NCBI GenBank assembly: GCA_949130485.1
Contig: OX422183.1
Coordinates: 4,166,136 to 4,230,135 of the forward strand
Source of the DNA: Agelas oroides
Taxonomy: Eukaryota; Porifera; Demospongiae; Agelasida; Agelasidae
DNA length: 64,000 nucleotides
Direction of reading: 5' to 3'
Shown: positions 51,195 to 62,703 of the stretch, piece by piece
How positions within the stretch are numbered: the stretch's first letter is position 1
How the letters are laid out: each line of letters begins with the position of its first letter
Notes under the pieces: generated by a model
Seen by the model: the letters and a program-made list of their open reading frames with translations, nothing else
Told to the model about the DNA's origin: nothing
The model's database searches: none
Position numbers and translations under genes: made by a program

Positions 51195-51650
51195 GATCAA
51201 TCTTGTCTGTCTCATTATTGTGAACATGCAAGATCATACACCAGTTCAGTCTTGTCTGTCTCATTATTGTGAACATGTAAGATCATGCACCAGTTCAGTC
51301 TTTTTTGTCTCATTATTGTGAACATGCAAGATCATGCACCAGTTCAGTCTTGTCTGTCTCATTATTGTGAACATGCAAGATCATACACCAGTTCAGTCTT
51401 GTCTGTCTCATTATTGTGAACAAGCAAGATCACACACCAGTTCAGTCTTGTCTGTCTCGTCATTGTGAACATGCAAGATCATACACCAGTTCAGTCTTGC
51501 CTGTCTCGTCATTGTGAACAAGCAAGATCATACGCCAGTTCAGTCTTGTCTGTCTCATTATTGTGAACTAGCAAGATCATACGCCAGTTCAGTCTTGTCT
51601 GTCTCATTATTGTGAACATGCAAGATCATACACCAGTTCAGTCTTGTCTG
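51195..51650. repeat. 48-bp tandem repeat derived from the recombinase exon
   Basis: AGTTCAGTCTTGTCTGTCTC, ATTATTGTGAACATGCAAGA, TCATACACC, about nine copies. The last one merges into the coding end of the exon at 51640-51820, whose minus strand reads PDKTELVYDLAC from the same bases. Confidence 0.9.
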
Positions 51651-52740
51651 GTTGTGGCTCCTGCTGTTGTATTGGCTGTGTGATGAGCTTTGCTCTACCA
51701 AAGAGGCCAGTTTTGTGCTCAGCAACCCCAATGATTGTCACTGTCTCTCCCTCCTGCTCAATCTTGGTTCGCCTTTGGTACTTCAGCAATGTGGCATTGG
51801 TCACAGCACCGGGTCTCTGTCAGCTCCGAAACGTCAGCAAAGCAGCAACCATTATGGTGCACATGTCTGTAGTAATTGTGCAGCTTGTTACTCGTGTCAT
51901 CTTTTTAGTTGAGGTTAAGGTGTCTGTTTGTGTATGCTTATGTTGTGGTTACCTTATTGTATTTACACCTCCCTTGCTGCATTTGTGCATGAATGTTCCT
52001 TTTGTGTCATGTTAGGCTTTTGTTCTTTGTGCTCAGGGACCTGCTCTCCGTAAGGTCTCTTTTACTCTTTGTTCTAGCTGCGTATATATTTGGCTGTTCA
52101 GTTGTAACTAGGAGTTGAGTTGAATTCCAGATAAGAATAAGAAGTTACAAGAACGAAGTTAAGGGGATTCGTATCCCCAGCCACCTCAAGATATTACAAT
52201 GTCCACCTCACGTTTTGACACTGGCAAATCCTTTCCGCATTTGTCTAACTTTGGTGAAGTCCTTCCACATTGCCTCACTCTGGATGACATCATCGACCTC
52301 AGTGATGTGGGAAGAACTCAACTCCTCCATTCGCTTCATCCTTTTTTGGTCTTTTTCTTTCTTAGGGTAGCCTTCCACCCTTTTATGGTGTCAGCCATCC
52401 TCATGGCACGCTGAAATGTGGTGTTGCGTGGATCATGAAACCTCTAGCGCATCTAATTTATAGATTCTGCCATTCGCTGCTACATTAAACACTTACAGTT
52501 ATCCTTATATGCTGTGAGCATATCTCTATCAAGCAGATGCTCCCAGTCTGGCAAAGCAGGCTTCCCGCATGCAAATTTCAAGTACTTGGACACATCTGTT
52601 GCTATTTCTGTGGCAACTTTTGTACTCTGGTTTCCGTCCATGTTTGTCAGAAAACTTCGAAGGACATTGGAGTGCTTTCTGAGGGGGAAGCACTGTACTG
52701 CTGAACTTCTTTGACCAATTGTACACTAAGTTTATTGGAA
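51630..52740 (-). pseudogene. Crypton-like tyrosine recombinase remnant
   Basis: Minus-strand blocks in order: 52720-52500 reads VQCFPLRKHSNVLRSFLTNM, DGNQSTKVATEIATDVSKYL, LPDWEHLLDRDMLTAYKDN (a core-binding-like domain). 52415-52200 reads RAMRMADTIKGWKATLRKKK, then shifted MKRMEELSSSHITEVDDVIQ and WKDFTKVRQM. 51825-51630 reads QRPGAVTNATLLKYQRRTKI, VTIIGVAEHKTG. RPGAVTN resembles the Arg box, and HKTG the following Lys strand, of tyrosine recombinase-type genes derived from Cryptons. The C-terminal catalytic HxxR and Tyr are not seen. The frame shift near 52345 and the missing end show decay. Confidence 0.5.
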
Positions 52741-53005
52741 TCTAATAATCCCAAGCGCAGAAGCTTCTAATATCACGTGAAGTTAACCACGATAGAGTGA
52801 TGAAACAAAATACCTGCCTGAACTAAAGTTTATATGAGCAACTAAAAGTAAACACTGTTGACTAAGTTTCATTGATCAGGTTCTACTATATAAGAATCAT
52901 TAACAACCACAGTGGGAAACATAACAATACTTTCAAAAGTTATATATACTTGTAGATACTGAGTTTGGATGATTTTCATAAAGTTACTTGCCCTTGTTCG
53001 CTTTA

Positions 53006-53308
53006 TTAACAGTTTTCACTCTGTCCTGTATTTGTCTTGGTGTTCTTGCTAAGGTCGTGGTTTTCTAGGCTTGGTGTGGTGCCTTCCCGTATGTATTGGT
53101 CAAAGTATAAGTTGATCACCTCCCTCTCATGAGGTGTGAACGGGCGGTGTTTTTTCCGGCTAGGGTTAGGATCACCATTGTCACTGTCTGAGTTGTTCGC
53201 ATGAGGTGTGATGCCTATAAAACAAGGCAAACTCGAGAATTGCTGTTGCGTAACACTTGATCCTGTCGTTGTGGAAGCCCTCCTTGGATAACGCATGGCT
53301 GTGTGCAA
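53006..53308 (-). pseudogene. Myb/SANT-like C-terminal fragment
   Basis: Reads GDPNPSRKKHRPFTPHEREV, INLYFDQYIREGTTPSLE. A basic stretch followed by FTPxERE and a YFxxYI helix resembles the small DNA-binding tail that follows recombinase domains in Crypton-derived genes. It is upstream of 51630-52740 on the minus strand, so it would belong to a different copy. A 40-bp piece (GGGCGGTGTTTTTTCCGGCT, AGGGTTAGGATCACCAT) is duplicated at 53342-53381. Confidence 0.35.
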
Positions 53309-53859
53309 GTTTTGCTAGTAGACAGCCCAATTCCACGCAGAATGGGCGGTGTTTTTTCCGGCTAGGGTTAGGATCACCATAGGAGAGTCACATCAGGAAT
53401 TAAGGGTACTTAAAAACACCAGTGGTCATTTTTTCCACTTATGCATGGGCTCCTTAATAGAAGTTCTTGACAAGCTCTTGGCAAGAATCCATCCAAAATT
53501 TTTGCAAGATCCTGGTCATGAAACTTATAAGATTCTTGCACTTGAGCCTACTTGAGCTTGTACACAGCATTAACCACGGCATATTTGGCTAAGACGTTGC
53601 AAAGATTTGGTTCTCCTTGCAATAGATCTGGTCAGTGCTACTTTCATAGAGCAAGGCATTTGACATGACAGTACATGTGCACATTCAGTTAGCTTATATT
53701 ACAGTACGTGACTTACCCAACACGCAACAGCAACTTGTAGTACCGGCACTATGAACAGCAACATGTGGACCTGACATTTGTGGGTGGAGCCTAGAAAGTG
53801 GTCATGTGACATCCCCGGAATCACGTGTCATTATGAGCCAGCAAGACATCTTAATGCTG

Positions 53860-54270
53860 CAAATCTTGCCAGAATCACTTGCATGAACTTGGCATGAACC
53901 AGCAAGAATCTTTTCAAGGATCTTGCATTGTCTTGTCAGATGAATTCCACAAATCTTGCCAGAATCACTTGCAAGAACTTGGCATGATCCAGCAAGAGTC
54001 GTTTCAAGGATCTTGTCAGATGAATTCTGCAAATCTTGCCAGAATCACTTGCAAGAACTTGGCATGATCCGGCAAGAGTATTTTCAAGGATCTTGTCAGG
54101 TTAATCCTGCCAAACCTTGCCAGAATCACTTGCAAGAACTTAGCATGCATGATAATCTTTTCAAGGATCTTGTCAGATGAATCCTGCCAGAATCACTTTC
54201 AAGAACTTGGCATGATCTTGCACGAATCTTTTCAAGGATCATGCAAGATGGATTCTTGCCAAGAGACCTT
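53860..54270 (+). repeat. About 79-bp tandem repeat, five copies
   Basis: AATCTTGCCAGAATCACTTG, CAAGAACTTGGCATGATCCA, TTTTCAAGGATCTTGTCAGA. The motif TTGCAAGA and its inverse recur, so single strands can fold. Confidence 0.9.
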
Positions 54271-54407
54271 GTCAGTATCATGTAACATCATGTAAGATCT
54301 CTCAAGATCATTCAAGGCATTTGTAGTAGGGTATATACATACATACATACAAACGTGAACTGACTATATTGCACGATTAGTAGTCTTGCGCCAAGGCGCT
54401 CGACAAT

Positions 54408-54552
54408 TACCTGTCCATGTTACAATGCTGGCGTAGGTAATTCTACTGTAATGAAAAGTTAACAGCAACGTAAACAGTCCAACGGTGAGTACACAGGTCA
54501 GGGTTGTTTGGCTCTCCTTTCAGCTAAAACTTGTTGAGGTGTGCAGCAGCTA
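54408..54552. repeat. Dispersed repeat, partner of 23590-23760
   Basis: Same blocks in the same order (see the partner entry). Confidence 0.7.
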
Positions 54553-54784
54553 GCTCGTCACTAACATGCTGCCAGTTATATTTCTTGTAAATTTGCGAAC
54601 TCACGGCTTTGTTCAAGTACCTCAAGTGAGAGGACGGCAATGCTCCCTGATAAACGCGCTCGCAATGTTTAGTAATACGCTGCGAGATGCCACCGCCAAA
54701 TTTAAAGTCCGCCAATATTTTTTAAGCTCGGTTTGTGGCCAAACCGCCAAGGTTAAAGACTGCTAATATTTCCGGCTATATGGT

Positions 54785-55050
54785 AGGTTGCTTGTACAGG
54801 ATATGGTGGTGCACTATAGTATGGAACGCCAAGAAATCAAGGGAGCTGCCTCATCTGCAGCAGACAGGGTGAGTGTGATTGAGTCTTACTCCTGCAGGAT
54901 AAAATGGTTTCTAGTCCTAAAGCTGTTAAATTTCTCACATTGGACCATCATGGAGTCATACTCGGCTGGCAATGAGCAGACACAATAAAGAGTTATTACG
55001 ATATATTTTCAACCAGTACAACACTTGTGCAGTAAACTAGTTGTACATTT
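54785..55050. repeat. Dispersed repeat, uninterrupted partner of 29696-30690
   Basis: Contains the empty counterpart of the MITE insertion point at about 54838-54846. Confidence 0.8.
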
Positions 55051-55129
55051 GATTGGTCACATTGTCCAACCACGTGCTAGTTTGAGCGGTTGTTCTAATA
55101 AAATGCACGGAAATTGACCGGTGTCTGCC

Positions 55130-56275
55130 AGTTATTTTGCACACTGGTGGATGGTTATGTAGCTCGATGTCGTGGGCACATACCCCTTTCGGTACCCGCA
55201 CCAATCTGTACGTGGATCTCGTGTTGTAGAAATCTTTGTAGCCCCTATGCCTGTCAAGCAGAGTAACTGGTACACAAGGAGTTTCCCGGACCAATCACAT
55301 GCACTGCTATGCCGAGGGTTTGGCACTGCAGTGCCTTTCATTCTTTCTGTACTCAAAACTAGTCTCACAAAGTTGGACTCTCACACGACATGTTCAACCA
55401 TGCTACAATGTGTTGTGCTTGATTCTGGGTACCCGCACCAATCTGTATGTGGATCTCGTGTTGTAGAAATCTTTGTAGCCCCTATGCCTGTCAAGCAGAG
55501 TAACTGGTACACAAGGAGTTTCCCGGACCAATCACATGCACTGCTATGCCGAGGGTTTGGCACTGCAGTGCCTTTCATTCTTTCTGTACTCAAAACTAGT
55601 CTCACAAAGTTGGACTCTCACACGACATGTTCAACCATGCTACAATGTGTTGTGCTTGATTCTGGGTATCCGCACCAATCTGTACGTGGATCTCGTGTTG
55701 TAGAAATCTTTGTAGCTCCTATGCCTGTCAAGCAGAGTAACTGGTACACAAGGAGTTTCCCGGACCCATTCCTCATAAAGCAGCTGTGGTATACTGCCCT
55801 CCATAAAATCGAACAGAGGCTGAAATTTAGGGAGCAGGTGGGTGGGCAGTGATCTCTTCCGTCTTGCAGGTACAGCAGCTTTACACTGCGGGCATAGCTT
55901 TGTTGGAGGCATACTTACTGCCAATGGCCAATAATCAGCCAACTCGCAAAGAACGTCTCTCCCAAGAACGAACTGGCCGCTAGCCACGTGGTCCAGATTC
56001 ATACGCACACTCGTTTTCCACGGAGTAAAAAATGGCCGACTTATCATGTAGGCCTAGCCGTACCAACAGGAAACCTCTAGCTTCGCAACGAAGCATTTTC
56101 AGAGGAAATAACTTAAAATTTTCAACCTTCATCCACTGCTGAGAAGGTTAGTATCGTTTGTGGCTTGAATAATCACGTGAAAAGTGAGATGTTGAGTAAC
56201 AGACACACAGACACACAGACACACAGACCAAGTACTGTAACCCTCGCTGCGCATGCGCACCAAAGGTTAATTAAA
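55130..56275 (-). repeat. Dispersed repeat with CPQC coding remnant, partner of 22797-23600
   Basis: The minus strand from 56047 reads PPTKLCPQCKAAVPARRKRS, LPTHLLPKFQPLFDFMEG, EEWVRETPCVPVTLLDRHRS, YKDFYNTRSTYRLV. The CPQC start and the shared right end (ACAGACACACAGACACACAG, TGTAACCCTCG) match the copy at 23 kb. The function is not recognised; it may be a mobile-element gene. Confidence 0.5.
55194..55790. repeat. 237-bp tandem repeat, about 2.5 copies
   Basis: ACCCGCACCAATCTGTACGT recurs at 55194, 55431 and 55668 (one base different), an exact 237-bp period (79 codons). Frames on both strands therefore stay open across copies. Confidence 0.95.
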
Positions 56276-56279
56276 TGTA

Positions 56280-57130
56280 AACAAAGTGTTGATTCATTGA
56301 AGTGGCAGTTTATTGAAGTGGAAACACAATGAAGGTATTAGACGGTTGACAAAATGTTGTTGATTTATTACCAAATTCGAAGGTGGGACTAGGTAGAGGC
56401 CCTATTATACGTAGCTATCATTGCTTGGTTCCCCTACTCTCTTTTATCACTTGTAATGCAGAAAGGCAATTTACTGCAGCAATCAAAAGCTGGAAGTGGT
56501 CTGGGAACAAGGCAAAGGAAAACTTGTCTTTGTTTTAAAACTTGGTACTTTTTTTAGTAAATGTATCAAAGTTATTTACTTCAAGCATCAAAATCTGGAA
56601 GTTGCCTGGGAACGAGACAAAGTAAAACGTACTCCTCTTGGTTTTAAAACTTGGAGAGTACTTTCAGTAAATGCATCAGTATCTCCATACTACAAAAATG
56701 AGTTGAAATCTATCGAAAGGTTTCGTGTATCACAGGTTGATAAGTATGGCTGTAACAGTAACCGAACACAACCTTTAATGGAATATGAGCAGAACCCCCC
56801 AAGTTCCACGAAAGCACAAAATTTACTAAAAGACAAAGAGACTTGAACACGTAAATACACAAAGCATAATGGGACCTGCGCTGGGACAATTCCACTGTAT
56901 AGTCTAACCACAACTACATATTAAGTTAAAACAGCATCCTTCTGCAGGTTATATTAACTCAAACGAGTTAAAATAATCCAGTGTTAACCAGTCTTTTACA
57001 ATGGTTTATAGTTTAACACGTTTCTTGATTCTTTTCACTGCTAGAACGGAGAAGAAAAAAGATGATGCAAGAATAATGAAAGCACCTTTTACCAGTCACT
57101 CTTTGCGCACTACAAAATGATCATATTTCA
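56280..57130. other. No supported gene
   Basis: A direct repeat with AAGCTGGAAGTGGTCTGGGA, ACAAGGCAAAGGAAAA at 56489 and a diverged copy at 56570. A second duplicated block (AACGGAGAAGAAAAAAGATG... against AACAGAAGAGGAGAAAGAAA...) surrounds the membrane exon below. Confidence 0.45.
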
Positions 57131-57135
57131 CCTAC

Positions 57136-57213
57136 CTTCACACACACGAAGATGATACATGTCAGTATAGCAAGTACTATAGATACCACGACAAGTGTCA
57201 GTACAATTGCCAG
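57136..57213 (-). CDS. Candidate transmembrane exon, 26 codons
   Basis: Minus strand: acceptor TTTCTTTCAG, exon LAIVLTLVVVSIVLAILTCI, IFVCVK, donor AAG|GTAGGT. It is 78 nt, phase 0 both sides. A single strong hydrophobic helix with Cys and a basic end fits a membrane receptor. Neighbouring exons were not identified. Confidence 0.4.
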
Positions 57214-58432
57214 CTGAAAGAAAACAGATTTCTCAACTCTTTCACTGGTAGAACAGAAGAGGAGAAAGAAAAGATGACAAAAATGACATGTATTAGTGGT
57301 GAAAGCACCTTCACCTGTCACTCTTCTCTGTATCTTTCTCCTCGTTCACTTCTTCATTCCTTTGTAAAACATGGCAGTTACTAAACTTTTCACCCGGATA
57401 CATTGGTTGAAATGTTTCACTTCAACAGTACCTCTGGTTCACGTCAGTTTATTTTCCTTCAAACCGACCCGAGTTGTTCAGTGCTGTGATGCAAACATCG
57501 CTTTACAAAATAGCTAGTGTACTTGTGCTACAACCGTGCAAACATCCCGTCTACGCTTTCCAGATGCCACCTTGTCCAGCCATCATTGTTGTTGTGTTTC
57601 CACTTGACCTCCACAGGAATGAGCATCAGTACTACAGGTCATGTGGGAATGACTTGCATGTACTACAAGTTCCTTCTTCGTTAGGACTCTCCTCAAGCTG
57701 TTTTGGCTTCTAAATGGTTGGGCTAAGGGTGGAACCATTTCTCTATTAGTCCTCAAGGGTGAGGACTAATGGTGGAGCTATTCTTCTGATCCTCAAAGGG
57801 GAGCAGTTCGCCAACGTTCTGTGACAGCAATATTCACTATCAACTACACAAAGAGTAGACCGACAATTTCTAAAAACAAATTCAATTCTATCTTCTTCTT
57901 GTGAACTTGCAAGATCATACACCAGTTCACTCTTGTCTGGTTGTGGCTCCTGCTACTGTATTGTGGATTGGCATAATGTGGTGATTTCTTACCTAATTTT
58001 GGATAAAACTGTGAGCTTAAATGTCAGTTACTTCACTTATATATTATCTTCAGTATGCAGATGAGTAGTTCTGCAGGTTGATTTTTAAACGTTAGCAAAC
58101 TTTCTGTGACAGCGATGTCCATTAATTTCACACTGAATTCCCTAATAGGTGAGGGTCACCTCTTGCAATGTTTTAAGAGCGTTGCATTGGCATGTTCTGA
58201 GTGCAACTGGTTATTGAGCATCATGTAAAGTACCCACTTGTTCTCATAGAGCAGCTCTGTGGTGGAACTTCAGTTTGTAGTTCCTCTTCTGCTGCAACTG
58301 GCTTGTCACTGCAAGATTTTGCCAATGCTAATCGACATGCTGGAGAAAAACATGAAGAATTGGTCATCCTCTTTGAGGCAGTCCTTCATTAGCTTGTGTA
58401 CTGAAGGCTCGTCATGAAACAGGATAAACACA

Positions 58433-58830
58433 TACCGTATAGCGGGAAATTTTCGTTGGTGCAAATTTTCTTAGAATTGACCAAAATACCTTGAGAATAA
58501 ATTTCGTAGTTTTAAATTTCGCATGATCTACTGGACGCACGCGCGTACGTTCAATGGCCAGCCGATTAGGACACGCCCATTTGCTAATATTCCACGTGCA
58601 TGCAGACAAAAAGATCACACCCAGGTTCAATCGAAGATGGCATCTTTCTCAGTGGAAGCGATGGTGAGAGGTTACCACATCTACAAAGACATTTGGACTG
58701 CTGTTGTTAGCACCTCACACTGCAGCTGCCCGTGCCGTTCAAATTTTCGCAGTTTTTATTTTCGAATGCGGAGCGAGCATTCGAAATATACGCAAATTTG
58801 CACCATTCGAAAATTTCCCGCTATACGGTA
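58433..58830. mobile_element. 398-bp MITE, TACCGTATAGCGGGAAATTT ends
   Basis: TACCGTATAGCGGGAAATTT at 58433 is repeated in inverse at 58811-58830, followed inwards by TGGTGCAAATTT on both sides. Related ends at 45930-46498 and 29995-30160. Confidence 0.8.
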
Positions 58831-59529
58831 CTCATTTGAAGGGCGAGTTAGCTGTTCAATTCAAACTTGTCTTGGCTAGGTGGCAACTTCCTTGTACTCA
58901 CCGCCTTGTCAGTGAGTACGAAACTTGTATAAAGAAAGAAAAAAACCTTACTCGTGTTTTACTCTCGCCCCCTCCCCCCCAAATGAACCTGGGATGGGGG
59001 AGGAAGTGGGAGTCCAAGTTTGTCGGGGTTCGATGGGGATCGATGCTTGGAACATTTTCGTTCTGAAGGTAGAACATCCCTACATTGTCTGAAAGTCAGA
59101 AAACTGCATGTTTTAATTGTAGCAGCAAACCAAAGTGCATGTTTTAGTGTTAGCGCGACAAACTACTCTCGAAAGTGCACAAAACGCACTCAATAAGGGC
59201 TGCAGTGTACAAAATCCTGATTTCACTGAGCATTAGATGTGTGCACGACCGCTCCTTATGAGATCTCTCATTGCTTCTCGCTGTGCAAGTTTCTGTCGTG
59301 CCTCTCGACTCATCCTCCGTGTTTTGCAGCTGTACCCTAACACATGCAGCCGCCGCGAGTTGGTCTATCTGGACTGCTGGCCACACCCATTTCCGTATCC
59401 CGTAACCTTAAGTGTCACATTATTGCACAACACTGATTTGCACAAATAGCACCCTGTAGGTAGCCTGTGAACAATCTTTGTTATTGAGTAGTCCATAAAT
59501 CAAGTGTACGATTCAAGGTGAGTGGCCAC

Positions 59530-59539
59530 AGGCAAAAAA

Positions 59540-59572
<33 letters not shown>
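59530..59572. repeat. CA microsatellite
   Basis: An A-run followed by about 18 CA units. Confidence 0.97.
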
Positions 59573-59573
<1 letters not shown>

Positions 59574-59969
59574 CGATTCAGCCCCTGTACTGCACAATTA
59601 GTTAGAAATTGCATGGTGTAATGTAGCAACACCTCATACCGTAAATTCAGCTGCTCTAATCCGGATCCTGGAAACCCTTCAAATGCTCCTTTGATTACTG
59701 TTCTGTCATTGAAATGAGCATCCTTTCCACCTTGAATCCCTCGAACAACCCCTTCATGAGTGTTCCATCTGTGTGGTGGGTATCTCTCCCACCACACCTC
59801 AACATGACCCCCCGCAACCACATGTGAAAGTTTTGTACTATTTCAGCGTCGGTGAGGCGGTCTGTGCAAGAGAAGGAGGTCATGAGTAGAGTAGGAGGTC
59901 ACTTAGAAGTCAAGTTATCTAAACATGTCAGTGAACCCTTGATGTGCAGAAACAGTTATTAGTTAATGG

Positions 59970-60240
59970 TTTATTGATCTTTTAGGACCCAGATTTATTG
60001 ATCTTTTAGGACCCAGATTTATTGATCTTTTAGGACCCAGATTTATTGATCTTTTAGGACCCAGATTTATTGATCTTTTAGGACCCAGATTTATTGATCT
60101 TTTAGGACCCAGATTTACTGATCTTTTAGGACCCAGATTTACTGATCTTTTAGGACCCAGATTTACTGATCTTTTAGTACCCAGATTTACTGATCTTTTA
60201 GGACCCAGATTTATTGATCTTTTAGGACCCAGATTTATCT
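59970..60240 (+). repeat. 24-bp minisatellite, about 11 copies
   Basis: TTATTGATCTTTTAGGACCC plus AGAT, with TTATTG/TTACTG variants. Confidence 0.97.
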
Positions 60241-60329
60241 GTAACTTTACTTCACACGGTATGGCTGCTGACTGTGTGTAGCAATCCCCAATGTCCCCTA
60301 TAGCAATGATTACAGCTTCTCTACACTAA

Positions 60330-61340
60330 CAAACTTCCTGCACTCAGATATTTTCAAGTTTTGGTTTCAGCCGATGCACATTGTATACATCAACACTTAC
60401 TTCCTCCTCTATCCGCGGTGGCAAATTGGGGAACCTTCAAGTTCACAAATTATAGTAGCATCATCAGAAAACTTGATGACTGTACATGGATCTGCATCAT
60501 CATGATAAGGTGGTTCAGGTGACTCAACTGTAATAAACCAGAAGAGAATTTTGGTTACAGCGGAAGTGAATGAAGAACACAGAACTAGTGAGGTGATTTA
60601 CAAACCTTTATTAGCTACATGCCATGCATGCATGGCCTGTGTGCAGTGACCTGTTACTTCACTGGTAAACTACATAACAGTTTAATGCATTGCTTGCTCA
60701 CACCCGCCCCATCTTGTTCTGCATTACCCTAGTTAGCTATCCTAAGCAGGAAGGGGTGGGATGGAAGGGGTGGGGCCACACCAAGATGGCAACACGGTAA
60801 GAGTGCCAGTCGCAGGCTTGTAAAGCTGTCTGTTCTTAGGTTGTATGCTATCACTTGCTTCGCTGCTGGAGAGGAGTCTATAGTAGCTTACAACAGGAGC
60901 TGTACTCCAGGTAAACATAAAACAAAGGCAAATAAGCCTGCCTATTATCGCTAGCTGGCAGTCTCTGTCTGAACAGCTGCTCGCTGCGATGTTCAGAGCT
61001 GTTGCCTGCCCTTATTACTTTGTAATAAGGGCAGGCGAGTCGTAGAGAATAGAAACACTAACAAACTTTCTGCACTCAGATATTTTCAAAGTTTTGGTTT
61101 CAACCAATGTACATTGTGTACATCAACAACTTACTTCCTCCGCGGTCCATTGTTGTGATTGGGGATCCTGGTAAATCACAGCAACGAACGATCTCAGCGT
61201 CATCTGTGAACTTAATGATTATGCAAGGATCCGCATCCAAAAGTTCAGACGACGATGATTTTTACTGTAATAAACCAGAAGAGAATTTTGGTTACAGTGG
61301 AAGTGAATGACGAACACAGAACTAGTAAGATGATTTACCA
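60330..61340 (-). repeat. Tandem duplication with an exon-like block
   Basis: 60340-60610 and 61055-61340 share CTGCACTCAGATATTTTCAA, AGAAGAGAATTTTGGTTACA and TGAACACAGAACTAGT-type text. In each copy the minus strand carries a GT-AG bounded exon: DADPCTVIKFSDDATIICEL (60520-60430) and DADPCIIIKFTDDAEIVRCC, then DLPGSPITTMDRGG (61264-61135). Copy 1 has a TAG before its donor and copy 2 has a different entry phase, so at least one copy is dead. Family unknown. Confidence 0.45.
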
Positions 61341-61812
61341 TCATGGGGCAAGCCTGAACAAGCAGCACACTGCTGATTCAGTACTAATTTGTCATGGCAC
61401 ACAACAGGATTTGTCACTACTGTAAGCGCTGATTAATAACGTGGGGCGTTATCATTTTTTGCAGCACTAATAGGTCGTTACTTTCGTGTGGGGCATTATA
61501 TCTATATGGGTTGTTATAGTTAAGAGCGCAATGTTGTATCAGTATTTACCGCATAAAACTACAAAATCTATAATAATAGAATTAATGTTCTAGTCGTAAG
61601 CGTTTTCCCTGCTTCGTCCCAGTCCCATACTCAGTACTTGTACTGTTTGACCGATATTATCGCTAGCTGGCAGTCTCTGTCTGAACAGCTGCTCGCTGCG
61701 ACTGAGCTTCATAGTCTTGCAATTAGATCCTTCCCACACTGCGCGCGCTCGGGATCTAAATATGCGTAGACCACTCAAGCTCGGTTAATAACTATGATAT
61801 AATTGGTACAAA

Positions 61813-62150
61813 AATAAACAATTTCACTGCTATAAGACTCTGATGAGTTTTCACTTTGTTTTCAATTGCACCACAACGGAGTTCTCTTTTTTGAGGAGGG
61901 GGGACGGGAGTGTTTTCTTTCTCCTCCTGCCAAGCTTGAGGGGAGGGGTTGTCATCCTCACAGTCATCGTCCTCCTCCTCCTCGTCTTCTTCCACTGTCA
62001 GCAAGACAACAAGAAGATCTTTAGCGAACATGTACACATCGCCTCCCCCAGAGAATGGACAGAACTTTTCGACATTATGTCCTGATGCTGGTGTGATGCT
62101 AACACTTTGTAGTGCTGGGAGCTGCTTTACAATGCAAGTTTTGGACACTA
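61813..62150 (-). CDS. Candidate exon with acidic stretch
   Basis: Acceptor CTTCCTTAG on the minus strand, then SKTCIVKQLPALQSVSITPA, SGHNVEKFCPFSGGGDVYMF, AKDLLVVLLTVEEDEEEEDD and a Pro/Glu-rich tail. It lies upstream, on the same strand, of the duplicated exon at 61135-61264 and may belong to the same gene. Family unknown; the 3' boundary is uncertain. Confidence 0.35.
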
Positions 62151-62159
62151 AGGAAGCCT

Positions 62160-62703
62160 ATCAGCAGGTACTTTTCTAACTTTGGTTAGCTGCCATCATG
62201 TATAACAACTAGTAACAAGTAACCTTGGCTTCGATCTATGACTACGTGCATACATATATATGTGCCTATGCTGGGTGAGTAAGTTTACAAGGCTCCACAA
62301 CTTACACTTTACATAAAGATGTCAGTTGCACGAAAACCTCTTAACCAACATCGAAGAATGAACTTACAGCATGCTGTACAGTATTCGCTGAATGTTAGTC
62401 TTGCGAGGCTTCACAAGAATATACCTGCAGAAACACGCAGACTGACCCCCACCTAGCTTATTTCGACATCATCCTTGCCTGTACGATCAGAAACAAGAGC
62501 CAAAATAATGTGTTTATTCACACTTGTGGACGTTAGAAACGCTCTCATCATATCTGCGTCAACTCAGAGTGCTTGTGCTCAAACGCGCTTCCGCTATACA
62601 AACAATAGAATAATAATTTCATTTTTACGTGTACAAATAAATTAGAGTACGTAAATTACCATTTTTATCCCGGAAAAGGGGGGTGTACGAATTATTAGAA
62701 ATT
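62160..62703. other. No supported gene
   Basis: AT-rich DNA between the exon-like block and the Ty3/Gypsy remnant; no structure recognised. Confidence 0.5.
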
